From NCBI GenBank assembly GCA_036510975.1, contig DATCCY010000151.1, forward strand, positions 1 through 23,694: a DNA stretch of 23,694 bases, read 5' to 3'. The number at the start of each line of letters is the position of its first letter. Position 1 is the stretch's first letter. The notes beneath the pieces were generated by a model, which saw only the letters and a list, made by a program, of their open reading frames with translations, made no database searches and was not told the origin of the DNA. This document shows, in pieces, positions 1 to 6,452 of this stretch. Source of the DNA: Longivirga sp036510975 (GTDB taxonomy: Bacteria > Actinomycetota > Actinomycetes > S36-B12 > CAIYMF01). The position numbers and the translations under genes were made by a program.

Positions 1-1
1 T

Positions 2-223
2 CTTCGTAAGCCGAAGAAGAAGGTCTGCGTCTTCTGCAAGGAGAAGATCTCCAGCGTCGACTACAAGGACACGTCGCTGCTGCGCAAGTACATCTCCGAC
101 CGCGGCAAGATCCGTGCCCGTCGCGTGAGCGGCAACTGCACCCAGCACCAGCGCGACGTCGCGACCGCGGTCAAGAACGCCCGCGAGATGGCGCTGCTGC
201 CCTACACCTCGACCGCCCGCTGA
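2..223 (+). CDS. rpsR: 30S ribosomal protein S18 (5' end cut by window edge)
   Basis: Small-subunit ribosomal protein S18, which binds 16S rRNA together with S6 on the platform of the 30S subunit. The frame is open from base 2 to the TGA at 221-223 and gives 73 residues, so only the first few residues of a roughly 78-residue protein are missing. Visible signatures are the CVFC pair near the start, the block RGKIRARRVSGNC, and the ending AREMALLPYTSTAR. The CxxC pair plus the later NCTQH mark the zinc-binding (C+) form; in mycobacteria C+ forms are replaced by Cys-free paralogues under zinc limitation, and no such paralogue is in this window. rplI follows 19 nt downstream and is surely co-transcribed; rpsF and ssb are expected upstream, outside the window. 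Confidence 0.97.
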   Translation, partial: LRKPKKKVCVFCKEKISSVDYKDTSLLRKYISDRGKIRARRVSGNCTQHQRDVATAVKNAREMALLPYTSTAR

Positions 224-242
224 CGAAGGAGGCGACTACACC

Positions 243-689
243 ATGAAGCTCATCCTGACTCAGGACGTGAACGGTCTCGGCGCCCCTGGCGACGTCGTCG
301 AGGTCAAGGACGGCTACGGACGCAACTACCTGCTCCCCCGTGGTCTCGCGACCGCGTGGACCAAGGGCGGCGAGAAGCAGGTCGCGCAGATCAAGCGGGC
401 CCGCGATGTCCGTGAGGTCCGCGACCTCGACGACGCCGCCGCGATCAAGGCGAAGCTCGAGGGCCTCAAGGTCACCCTCTCGGCCCGCACCGGTGACACC
501 GGCCGGCTCTTCGGCGCCGTCACCGTCGCCGACGTCGTCGACGCCATCACGTCGGCCGGCGGCCCGTCGGTCGACAAGCGCAAGGTCACGATCGTCGCCC
601 CGATCAAGACCGTCGGCGCCCACAAGGTCGAGGTCCGGGTCCACCCCGAGGCCCTCGCGACCATCAACGTGGACGTCGTCAGCGCCTGA
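243..689 (+). CDS. rplI: 50S ribosomal protein L9
   Basis: Large-subunit ribosomal protein L9, which binds 23S rRNA near the base of the L1 stalk. The 148-residue length is normal for the family. The N-terminal rRNA-binding domain (about residues 1-50) carries the family signature: MKLILTQDV, then GDVVEVKDGYGRNYLLPRGLA. A charged linking helix follows (about 45-80), then the C-terminal domain with GRLFGAVT. The start is fixed by a perfect AAGGAGG at 226-232, ten nt before the ATG. It is the last gene of the ribosomal operon, since a strong hairpin begins 10 nt after the stop and the next gene lies on the other strand. Confidence 0.98.
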   Translation: MKLILTQDVNGLGAPGDVVEVKDGYGRNYLLPRGLATAWTKGGEKQVAQIKRARDVREVRDLDDAAAIKAKLEGLKVTLSARTGDTGRLFGAVTVADVVDAITSAGGPSVDKRKVTIVAPIKTVGAHKVEVRVHPEALATINVDVVSA

Positions 690-698
690 CACGCGACG

Positions 699-730
699 AA
701 CGGCCCGGCACCGAAGGGTGCCGGGCCGTT
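699..730 (+). terminator. Hairpin terminator after rplI
   Basis: Perfect 14-bp stem (699-712 with 717-730), almost all G/C, closed by the loop GAAG and placed 10 nt after the rplI stop. There is no T-tract, as is common for actinobacterial terminators. It probably ends the ribosomal operon. Confidence 0.8.
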
Positions 731-807
731 CTGCGTGGCAGGCCCTTCGTGGCGGCTCCAGGCCTGCGCGGCTCTGCCGCCTCGGCGTCGCCGCGTCCCG
801 CGGGCAG

Positions 808-865
808 GACGTCGCTTCGCGACGTCAGACCGTCCCAGCGGCGCCCGAGGCGCCTCGGGACGGTC
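808..865 (-). terminator. Tandem hairpins downstream of the phosphatase gene
   Basis: Two neighbouring inverted repeats lie between the convergent rplI and phosphatase genes. The first is a perfect 8-bp stem GACGTCGC/GCGACGTC (808-815, 819-826) with a 3-nt loop. The second has a 9-bp outer stem GACCGTCCC/GGGACGGTC (828-836, 857-865) and an inner GGCGCC/GGCGCC pairing. They lie 20-80 nt past the stop of the minus-strand phosphatase gene, so the second is its likely terminator. The role is inferred from position and structure only. Confidence 0.5.
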
Positions 866-885
866 GGCCACTCTTCTCGGGGCGA

Positions 886-1380
886 TCAGAGCTGGCGCTG
901 CAGGTGTGCCAGCACTCCGGGGGTCGCTCGCTCGATCATCTGGAGGACCTGCTCGAAGCCGTCGCCGCTTCCGTAATACGGGTCCGGGACGTCGAGGTCC
1001 GCCCGCGCGACGTCGGCGAGGGTCGGGTCGAACGAGCGCATCATGCGCACGTCGGCGTCGGGGGCCATCCGGAGCAGGTCGTCGTAGTGGCTGGAGTCCA
1101 TCGCGAGCAGGAGGTCGGGGGCCTCCGGCCGGTCGAACCAGGAGCGGGTGATCTGCTGCACGCGGTGCGCGGAACCGTCGTAGCCATGCTTCGCGAGCAC
1201 CTGCAGCGAGCGCCGGTCGGCGCCCTCGCCCACGTGCCAGGCACCGACACCCGCGGAGTCGACGACGATCGCGTGGCCGAGACCGGCGCGCTCGACGGCG
1301 TCCCGCAGCACGTACTCGGCGATCGGCGAGCGGCAGATGTTGCCCGAGCAGACGGCGGTCACGCGTAGCGGTGAGGTCAC
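886..1380 (-). CDS. Low-molecular-weight protein tyrosine phosphatase
   Basis: Cytoplasmic phosphatase of the LMW-PTP/arsenate-reductase fold, which removes phosphate from tyrosine (or related) residues through a cysteinyl-phosphate intermediate. The P-loop signature C-x5-R-S is seen as CSGNICRSP directly after the first beta strand; with the start used here the nucleophile is Cys11 and the phosphate-binding residue Arg17. The general-acid Asp loop is seen near the C-terminus as VPDPYYGSG. I chose GTG at 1380 (164 residues) because family members begin 5-10 residues before the P-loop. An upstream start at 1431 is open in frame, but it would place the protein start inside a 16-bp inverted repeat and add a 17-residue tail without family support. 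No strong Shine-Dalgarno is visible for either start. Substrate unknown; no cognate tyrosine kinase is nearby. Confidence 0.9.
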   Translation of the reverse strand: MTSPLRVTAVCSGNICRSPIAEYVLRDAVERAGLGHAIVVDSAGVGAWHVGEGADRRSLQVLAKHGYDGSAHRVQQITRSWFDRPEAPDLLLAMDSSHYDDLLRMAPDADVRMMRSFDPTLADVARADLDVPDPYYGSGDGFEQVLQMIERATPGVLAHLQRQL

Positions 1381-1397
1381 CGGCCCATCCAAGCCGA

Positions 1398-1447
1398 GAC
1401 TGATCGTGCGGGGTTGTGCGCCCGTCCACACCCCCGCACGATCAGTC
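1398..1447. repeat. Perfect 16-bp inverted repeat between MATE and phosphatase genes
   Basis: Bases 1398-1413 (GACTGATCGTGCGGGG) are exactly complementary to 1432-1447, with an 18-nt loop whose own ends (TGTG 1415-1418, CACA 1427-1430) can also pair. It lies 17 nt past the MATE stop (minus strand) and just upstream of the phosphatase start, so it may terminate the MATE transcript or act as a dispersed palindromic element. The function is inferred, the structure is seen. Confidence 0.75.
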
Positions 1448-1464
1448 CCGCGCAGGGGTCGGAG

Positions 1465-2841
1465 TCATCCTCCGGCATCACCGAGCGCGGCGGACTCCGT
1501 GGCGTCGACCGACCCGCCGCTGGTGCGCAGCCAGGCGTCGCCGCGCGAGCGCCACGCGAGGAGCACCCCGCGCACGACCATGAACCAGGTCAGCGCCCAC
1601 CACAGCCCCACCACTCCGAGGTCGCGGGCCAGCACGAGGTACGCCGCCGGCACGAAGGCCGCGAGCATGACGAGCCCAGCGCCGGCGAGCCACCGGCCGT
1701 CGCCGGCGCCGATGAGCACGCCGTCGAGGACGAAGACGGGTGCGGCCAGCGGCTGCTGCAGCGCGGCCACGACGAGCGAGGCCGCGATGAGCGAGCGCAC
1801 GACCGGGTCGGAGGTGAACAGCGACGGCAGCCACGGCACGCAGACGAGCACGAGCAGACCGAGCGCCGCGCCCATGACGACGCCGAGTCGCACGAGCCGT
1901 GCGGTGACGGTGCGCGCCCCCGCGACGTCGCCGGAGCCGAGGTAGCGCCCGAGCAGCGCCATGCCCGCGATGGCGAGGGCGTCGGCGGCGAGTGCGAGCA
2001 GCATCCAGACCTGGAAGCTCACGTGGTAGGCCGCGAGGTCCGCGTCACCGAGGCGGGCGGCCACCGCCGCCGCGAGCAGGAACACCGAGCGCAGCACCAC
2101 GGTGCGCGCGAACAGCGGTCCGCCGGTGCGCGCGGCCGCGATCATGCCGATCCCCGAGGGCCGCATCGAGACGCCGTGCCGACGCGCGACCCGCACGAGG
2201 ACCACGACGTACGCCGAGGCCTGGACGAGCTCGGCCACCGCGGTCGCGGCGGCCGACCCGCCGATGCCGAGGTGCAGCACGAGCACGAGCCAGGCCGCGA
2301 GCCCGAGGTTGACCGACACCGCGACGAGGGTGACCAGCAGGGTCGTGCGGGTGTCCTGAAGCCCCCGCAGCACGCCGACCCCCGCCATGGCGACGAGCGC
2401 CGCCGGGAAGCCGAACGCCACGACGTGCAGGTAGGTGACCGCGTACGGCGTCACCTCGACCGACGCGCCGAGCGCGACCACGGCGGGCTCGGCGAGCAGC
2501 CAGGTGGCCACCGCCAGCAGCGCACCGAGCCCGAGGCCGAGGGCCATCCCCTCGACCCCCTCGGACACCGCGGCGTCCCACCGGCCCTCTCCGACCCGGC
2601 GGGCGACCGACGACGTCGTGGCGTAGGCGAGGAAGATGCACAGCCCGAGCACGAGGGAGACCAGCGTCGCGGCCGCACCGAGACCGGCGAGCGGGAGGGT
2701 GCCCAGCGTGCCGACGATCGCGGCGTCGACGAGCACGAACAGCGGCTGCGCGACCAGCGCGCCGAGCGCGGGAACGGCCAGGCGCAGGATCTCGCGCAGC
2801 GAGCCGTCCTGGCCCTCCGGGAGCCGCTGCGCACCGCTCAT
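1465..2841 (-). CDS. MATE family efflux transporter (DinF-like)
   Basis: Twelve-helix inner-membrane cation/drug antiporter of the MATE family; the natural substrate is unknown. The 458-residue protein is hydrophobic throughout and shows the two-fold MATE layout. The first half begins ILRLAVPALGALVAQPLFVLVDAAIVGTLG-like (about residues 18-48), the classic helix 1 with a VDAAIVG segment, followed by AATLVSLVLG and ATTSSVARRVGEG in the loop after helix 2. The second half repeats the pattern from about residue 235 (TGGPLFARTV, then AYHVSFQVWMLLALAADALAIAGMALLGRYLG). A MATE gene close to rplI-dnaB is frequent in actinobacteria (recalled, not checked). The ATG at 2841 overlaps the stop of a three-codon mini-ORF (ATG GCG CCA TGA); no strong Shine-Dalgarno is visible, so the start is less certain than the identity. 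Confidence 0.92.
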   Translation of the reverse strand: MSGAQRLPEGQDGSLREILRLAVPALGALVAQPLFVLVDAAIVGTLGTLPLAGLGAAATLVSLVLGLCIFLAYATTSSVARRVGEGRWDAAVSEGVEGMALGLGLGALLAVATWLLAEPAVVALGASVEVTPYAVTYLHVVAFGFPAALVAMAGVGVLRGLQDTRTTLLVTLVAVSVNLGLAAWLVLVLHLGIGGSAAATAVAELVQASAYVVVLVRVARRHGVSMRPSGIGMIAAARTGGPLFARTVVLRSVFLLAAAVAARLGDADLAAYHVSFQVWMLLALAADALAIAGMALLGRYLGSGDVAGARTVTARLVRLGVVMGAALGLLVLVCVPWLPSLFTSDPVVRSLIAASLVVAALQQPLAAPVFVLDGVLIGAGDGRWLAGAGLVMLAAFVPAAYLVLARDLGVVGLWWALTWFMVVRGVLLAWRSRGDAWLRTSGGSVDATESAALGDAGG

Positions 2842-3101
2842 GGCGCCATGGTGTCCGAGCCGGCGCGCAGCGGCCGCGGCGGGGTTGCGTCGGGAGCCGC
2901 GGTGTGCCCTCGACGGACGGTGTTCACCAGTCGGACACCCGCAGGAAGTTTCTTCCCTCCCCAGGCTGGGGAGAGCATCGCCGCAGGTCAGAGACTCGGA
3001 TGATCAAGATCCAGATGGTTATCCCAGGGTTGTCCACAGGCTTGTCACCCGACTCGCCGACGGTCTTCCCCACGTCGTCCACAGGTTGTCCACAGGGTCC
3101 G
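2842..3101. other. Intergenic region upstream of dnaB, no gene seen
   Basis: About 420 nt separate the divergent MATE and dnaB genes and no convincing coding region is seen. The part up to 3101 holds a 7-bp hairpin CTCCCCA/TGGGGAG (2957-2963, 2967-2973), a locally A/T-richer stretch around 2998-3022, and a DnaA-box cluster annotated separately. The rest (3102-3265) holds the probable dnaB promoter and a leader of about 130 nt. A very long open frame runs across dnaB and this region on the minus strand but is a composition artefact. Confidence 0.6.
3019..3094 (+). promoter_or_regulatory. Cluster of DnaA-box-like sites
   Basis: Two exact copies of TTGTCCACA (3030-3038 and 3086-3094), the form of the DnaA box favoured in high-GC actinobacteria, plus one single-mismatch copy TCGTCCACA (3075-3083) and a weaker TTATCCCAG (3019-3027), all in the same orientation. 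The last exact box ends 8 nt before the proposed dnaB -35 element, which suggests that the initiator DnaA binds here and controls dnaB or is titrated here. This is not the chromosomal origin as far as can be seen: dnaA and dnaN are absent from the window. Confidence 0.6.
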
Positions 3102-3130
3102 TTGTGGTCGGTCGCCGACGTCCCTACGGT
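3102..3130 (+). promoter_or_regulatory. Probable dnaB promoter
   Basis: A -35-like TTGTGG (3102-3107) and a -10-like TACGGT (3125-3130) are separated by exactly 17 nt, giving a predicted transcription start near 3137 and a leader of about 130 nt before the dnaB GTG. It lies directly downstream of the DnaA-box cluster. Prediction from motif and spacing only. Confidence 0.5.
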
Positions 3131-3265
3131 CGCGGGAGCGGTGTCGGACCCGGGGCGTAGACCTGGGGTCGGGACACCGCCCACGGCACGCCTCGCACCT
3201 GCGCGGCGCCGCCGTGCGACGGGGGCGGTCGCCGTCCTGCGCAACCGGACGAGGAGCACACCGAA

Positions 3266-5902
3266 GTGAGTGTCGTCGAGCTCTCCCCCCGCGACGCCTC
3301 GGGTGCCCCGGACCGCACGCCTCCCCAGGACATCGCCGCGGAGCAGTCCGTCATCGGCGCGATGCTGCTGTCCAAGGACGCGATCGCCGACGTCGTCGAG
3401 ACGCTGCGCGAGGGCGACTTCTACCGCCCCGCGCACACCCTGATCTACGCCACCGTCCTCGACCTCTATGGCCGGGGCGAGCCTGCTGACGCGGTCACCG
3501 TGTCCGCCGAGCTCACGAAGCTCGGCGAGCTCGGTCGCGTCGGCGGGGCGCCCTACCTCCACACCCTGGTCGCGTCGGTCCCCACGGCGGCCAACGCCGG
3601 CTACTACGCCCGCATCGTGCGCGAACGGGCCGTGCTCCGACGCCTGGTCGAGGCCGGCACCCGCATCGTGCAGATGGGCTACGCCGGTGACGGCGACGTC
3701 GACATGATCGTCGACCGGGCGCAGGCCGCGATCTATGACGTGACCGACCGGCGCACGAGCGAGGACTACCTCTCCCTCGCCGACATCATGCCGGGCACCC
3801 TCGAGGAGATCGACGCGATCGCCTCGCGCGGCGGTCAGCTCTCCGGCGTGCCCACCGGCTTCGCCGATCTCGACGCCGTCACCAACGGACTGCACCCCGG
3901 GCAGATGATCGTCGTCGCCGCCCGTCCCGCGATCGGCAAGTCGACCCTCGGCCTCGACCTCGCCCGCTCGGCGTCGATCCACCACGGCCTCACCAGCGCC
4001 ATCTTCAGCCTGGAGATGAGCCGCAACGAGATCGCGATGCGCCTGCTCTCGGCCGAGGCGTCCATCGCGCTGAACCACCTGCGCAGCGGCACGATGTCCG
4101 ACGCCGACTGGCAGAAGCTCGCGCGCAAGATGAGCGCGGTGTCCGAGGCGCCGCTGTTCATCGACGACTCGCCGAACATGACGATGATGGAGATCCGCGC
4201 GAAGTGCCGTCGGCTCAAGCAGCGTCACGACCTGCGCCTGGTCGTCATCGACTACCTCCAGCTGATGAGCTCGGGCAAGAAGGTCGAGAGCCGCCAGCAG
4301 GAGGTCTCGGAGTTCTCCCGCTCGCTCAAGCTCCTCGCGAAGGAGCTCGAGGTCCCCGTCGTCGCGATCAGCCAGCTCAACCGCGGCGCCGAGCAGCGCA
4401 CCGACAAGAAGCCGATGATGAGCGACCTGCGCGAATCGGGCTGCCTCACCGCCGACACCCGGATTCTGCGCGCCGACACCGGCGCCGAGACCACGCTGGG
4501 CGAGCTGCACGCGACCGGGGCGCGCGACGTCCCGGTGTGGGCGCTCGACGACTCGCTGCGCTACGTGCGCTCGACCATGACCCACGTCTTCGCGACCGGC
4601 ACCCGCGAGGTCTTCACGATGAGCCTCGCATCCGGAAAGCAGCTGCGTGCCACGGCCAACCACCCGTTCCTGACCTACGACGGCTGGCGTGCCCTGGGCG
4701 ACCTGGCCACCGGCTCCCGCGTCGCGGTGCCGCGCCACGTCATGGCTCCCAGCGACGAGCGCACCTGGGCCGACGACGAGGTCGTGCTGCTCGCGCACCT
4801 GCTCGGCGACGGCTCGTTCGTACGACGCCAGCCGCTGCGCTACGCCAGCATCGATGAGGCCAACCTCTCCGCCGTGACGCAAGCCGCGAGGCACTTCGGC
4901 ATCGACGTCGCCCGCGACGACTACCCCGCAGCGCGCGCGACCACCCTGCGGCTCCGCTCGCCGTTCCGCGTCACCCACGCCCGTCGCGACCCGGTCGCGG
5001 TGTGGCTCGACGGGCTGGGGCTCTTCGGGCTGCGGTCGCACGAGAAGTTCGTTCCGGCGGATCTCGGCTCGTTGCCGAAGCGGCAGATCCGGCTGTTCCT
5101 CCACCACCTCTGGGCCACCGACGGTTCCGTGACGGTGGCGAAGGACGGCCGTCACGGCCGGGTGTACTACTCGTCGACCAGTCGGCGCCTGGTCGACGAC
5201 GTCGCGCTCCTGCTGCTGCGCTTCGGCATCTCGTGCCGGATCCGCGAGGTCACGAAGCCCGGCTACCGGCCGTCGTACACCCTCGACATCAGCGGAGGCG
5301 ACGACCAGCGACGCTTCCTCGGCGAGATCGGCGTGCACGGTGCTCGTGGTGAGGCGGCGGCGCGGCTCCTGGAGATCGTGCGGGAGAAGCCGAGCAACAC
5401 CCATGTCGACACGGTCCCGGTCGAGGTGTGGGACACCGTCAAGGACGTCCTGGTCGACCAGGACATGACGCACCGCGAGTTTGCGGCAGCGATGGGGACG
5501 TCGTTCGGCGGCTCCTCGATGTGGAAGCACGCCCCGAGCCGTGAGCGGCTCGGCCGAGTCACGGCGGTCCTCGACCGCGCCGACCTGGAGATGTTGGCGA
5601 CCAACGACGTCTTCTGGGACGAGATCCTCGCCATCGAGCCCGACGGGGTCGAGGACGTCTTCGACGCCACGGTTCTCGCGCGGCACAACTTCATCGCCAA
5701 TGGCATCGCGGTCCACAACAGCATCGAGCAGGATGCCGACATGGTGCTGCTGCTGCACCGCGAGGACGCCTACGAGCGCGAGTCGCCGCGCGCGGGCGAG
5801 GCCGACTTCATCCTCGCCAAGCACCGCAACGGCCCCACGGCCAACATCACCGTGGCGTTCCAGGGCCACTACTCCCGCTTCGTCGACATGGCCCAGAGCT
5901 GA
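3266..5902 (+). CDS. dnaB: Replicative DNA helicase DnaB, intein-containing precursor
   Basis: Hexameric 5'-3' helicase that unwinds the replication fork. The 878-residue reading frame encodes a 452-residue DnaB once the 426-residue intein (residues 393-818) is removed, which is normal length. The N-terminal DnaB domain starts around residue 14 (PPQDIAAEQSVIGAMLL); the RecA-like ATPase follows with Walker A RPAIGKST at 220-227, Walker B region LVVIDYLQLM near residues 328-337, and the helicase motif SDLRESG-SIEQDADMV that the intein splits. The C-terminal end (DFILAKHRNGPT, VAFQGHYSRF) is intact. The GTG start at 3266 is chosen because GAGGAG lies at 3251-3256 and the following residues match the short DnaB N-terminal tail. 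A hairpin after the stop suggests a single-gene transcript. Confidence 0.97.
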   Translation: MSVVELSPRDASGAPDRTPPQDIAAEQSVIGAMLLSKDAIADVVETLREGDFYRPAHTLIYATVLDLYGRGEPADAVTVSAELTKLGELGRVGGAPYLHTLVASVPTAANAGYYARIVRERAVLRRLVEAGTRIVQMGYAGDGDVDMIVDRAQAAIYDVTDRRTSEDYLSLADIMPGTLEEIDAIASRGGQLSGVPTGFADLDAVTNGLHPGQMIVVAARPAIGKSTLGLDLARSASIHHGLTSAIFSLEMSRNEIAMRLLSAEASIALNHLRSGTMSDADWQKLARKMSAVSEAPLFIDDSPNMTMMEIRAKCRRLKQRHDLRLVVIDYLQLMSSGKKVESRQQEVSEFSRSLKLLAKELEVPVVAISQLNRGAEQRTDKKPMMSDLRESGCLTADTRILRADTGAETTLGELHATGARDVPVWALDDSLRYVRSTMTHVFATGTREVFTMSLASGKQLRATANHPFLTYDGWRALGDLATGSRVAVPRHVMAPSDERTWADDEVVLLAHLLGDGSFVRRQPLRYASIDEANLSAVTQAARHFGIDVARDDYPAARATTLRLRSPFRVTHARRDPVAVWLDGLGLFGLRSHEKFVPADLGSLPKRQIRLFLHHLWATDGSVTVAKDGRHGRVYYSSTSRRLVDDVALLLLRFGISCRIREVTKPGYRPSYTLDISGGDDQRRFLGEIGVHGARGEAAARLLEIVREKPSNTHVDTVPVEVWDTVKDVLVDQDMTHREFAAAMGTSFGGSSMWKHAPSRERLGRVTAVLDRADLEMLATNDVFWDEILAIEPDGVEDVFDATVLARHNFIANGIAVHNSIEQDADMVLLLHREDAYERESPRAGEADFILAKHRNGPTANITVAFQGHYSRFVDMAQS
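4442..5719 (+). mobile_element. DnaB-b intein with LAGLIDADG homing endonuclease
   Basis: Protein-splicing element of 426 residues (dnaB residues 393-818), in frame, inserted after RESG and before SIEQDADMV, the same site as the cyanobacterial Ssp DnaB intein. Splicing residues are all present: Cys1 of CLTADTRIL, block B TANH (His466), the C-terminal blocks ARHNFIANG and IAVHN ending in His817-Asn818, and Ser819 as the +1 extein nucleophile. Both dodecapeptide motifs of a LAGLIDADG endonuclease are intact with their acidic residues: LLGDGSF (Asp515) and LWATDGSV (Asp619). So the element looks able both to splice and to home. Between the endonuclease and the C-terminal splicing blocks lies an extra segment (about residues 734-775) that resembles a small helix-turn-helix. 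Base composition looks close to the host gene, which suggests residence for some time. Confidence 0.95.
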
Positions 5903-5911
5903 CCGCACGAC

Positions 5912-5934
5912 CGCGGCGGAGGCTCGCCGCCGCG
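5912..5934 (+). terminator. Hairpin after dnaB
   Basis: Perfect 8-bp stem CGCGGCGG/CCGCCGCG (5912-5919 with 5927-5934) with a 7-nt loop, 9 nt after the dnaB stop. It lies between dnaB and the convergent ABC-permease remnant and could serve both. Confidence 0.65.
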
Positions 5935-5951
5935 TGAGGACCCTGTCGAGG

Positions 5952-6452
5952 TCAGCCCGGCTGGACGTCGCGACGGGCGAACCGGCACACGCCGAGCCAG
6001 CACAGCAGCAGCGCGATCAGCGTCATGACGAGGACGAGGGTCCAGGCCATCGTCTCGAGCGGCTGGTACGGCGTCGCGGAGAAGGGCAGCGAGTCGAGGA
6101 GCCAGGTCGGCAGGTGCAGCGCGTCGCCGCCGAGCACCACGACCCACATCGCGGCGAGGACGCCCCACGACACGGCGATCGCCAGGCGCGGGAGCCACCC
6201 GAACAACGCCACCGCGATGCCGGCGAAGACCATCACGGCTGGCCAGTAGGCCAGTGCGGCGAGGGCGAGGGACACCGTCTGCCCGGCGGGGCCGCCGGAC
6301 GCGGCGTAGCTCGGTCCGAGCAGGCCGCCGCCGAGGAGGAGCAGCACGGCCGAGCCCACGGCCGGGATGACCAGGCGCTGGAGCGCCCAGCCCGTGCGCG
6401 ACACCGCTCCGGCGAGCTGGTTCTCGGCGATGCCGCTTGCCTCGTCACCGCG
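5952..6452 (-). pseudogene. ABC-2 type exporter permease, C-terminal remnant
   Basis: Only about the last 165 residues of an ABC transporter membrane subunit remain, of the kind annotated in actinobacteria as exporter of polyketide antibiotics (usually above 500 residues). The frame reads GDEASGIAENQLAGAVSRTG, matching the loop (typically E-SGR-E-LLA-PVSR-RW) that precedes a membrane helix in that family. Four or so hydrophobic helices follow, and it ends with the family-like pattern LPTWLLDSLPF...CRFARRDVQPG. Reading upstream, the frame hits a TGA at 6453-6455 and then runs into the thioesterase gene on the opposite strand, so the N-terminal two thirds and the promoter are gone. A GTG at 6404 could start a 150-residue product, but a working transporter is very unlikely. 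No partner ATPase gene is nearby. Confidence 0.7.

Noticed and set aside
2444..2462. 18-nt string GTACGGCGTCACCTCGAC shared with about 15434
   Set aside because: One copy is coding sequence inside the MATE gene (VEVTPYA) and the other is an intergenic end; with this composition and codon bias a chance match is plausible, and no third full copy was seen.
1414..3003. 529-residue open frame antisense to the MATE gene
   Set aside because: The translation is almost entirely charged and repetitive (Arg, His, Glu, Asp), typical of the antisense of a hydrophobic GC-rich gene.
3019..3130. Chromosomal origin of replication
   Set aside because: DnaA boxes are present, but only three or four, and dnaA, dnaN and gyrase genes are absent; a dnaB regulatory site fits better.
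2924..5908. 994-residue open frame antisense to dnaB
   Set aside because: It lies opposite dnaB with its DnaB motifs and intein; the translation is rich in Arg, Val, Asp and His repeats without any domain. High-GC antisense artefact.
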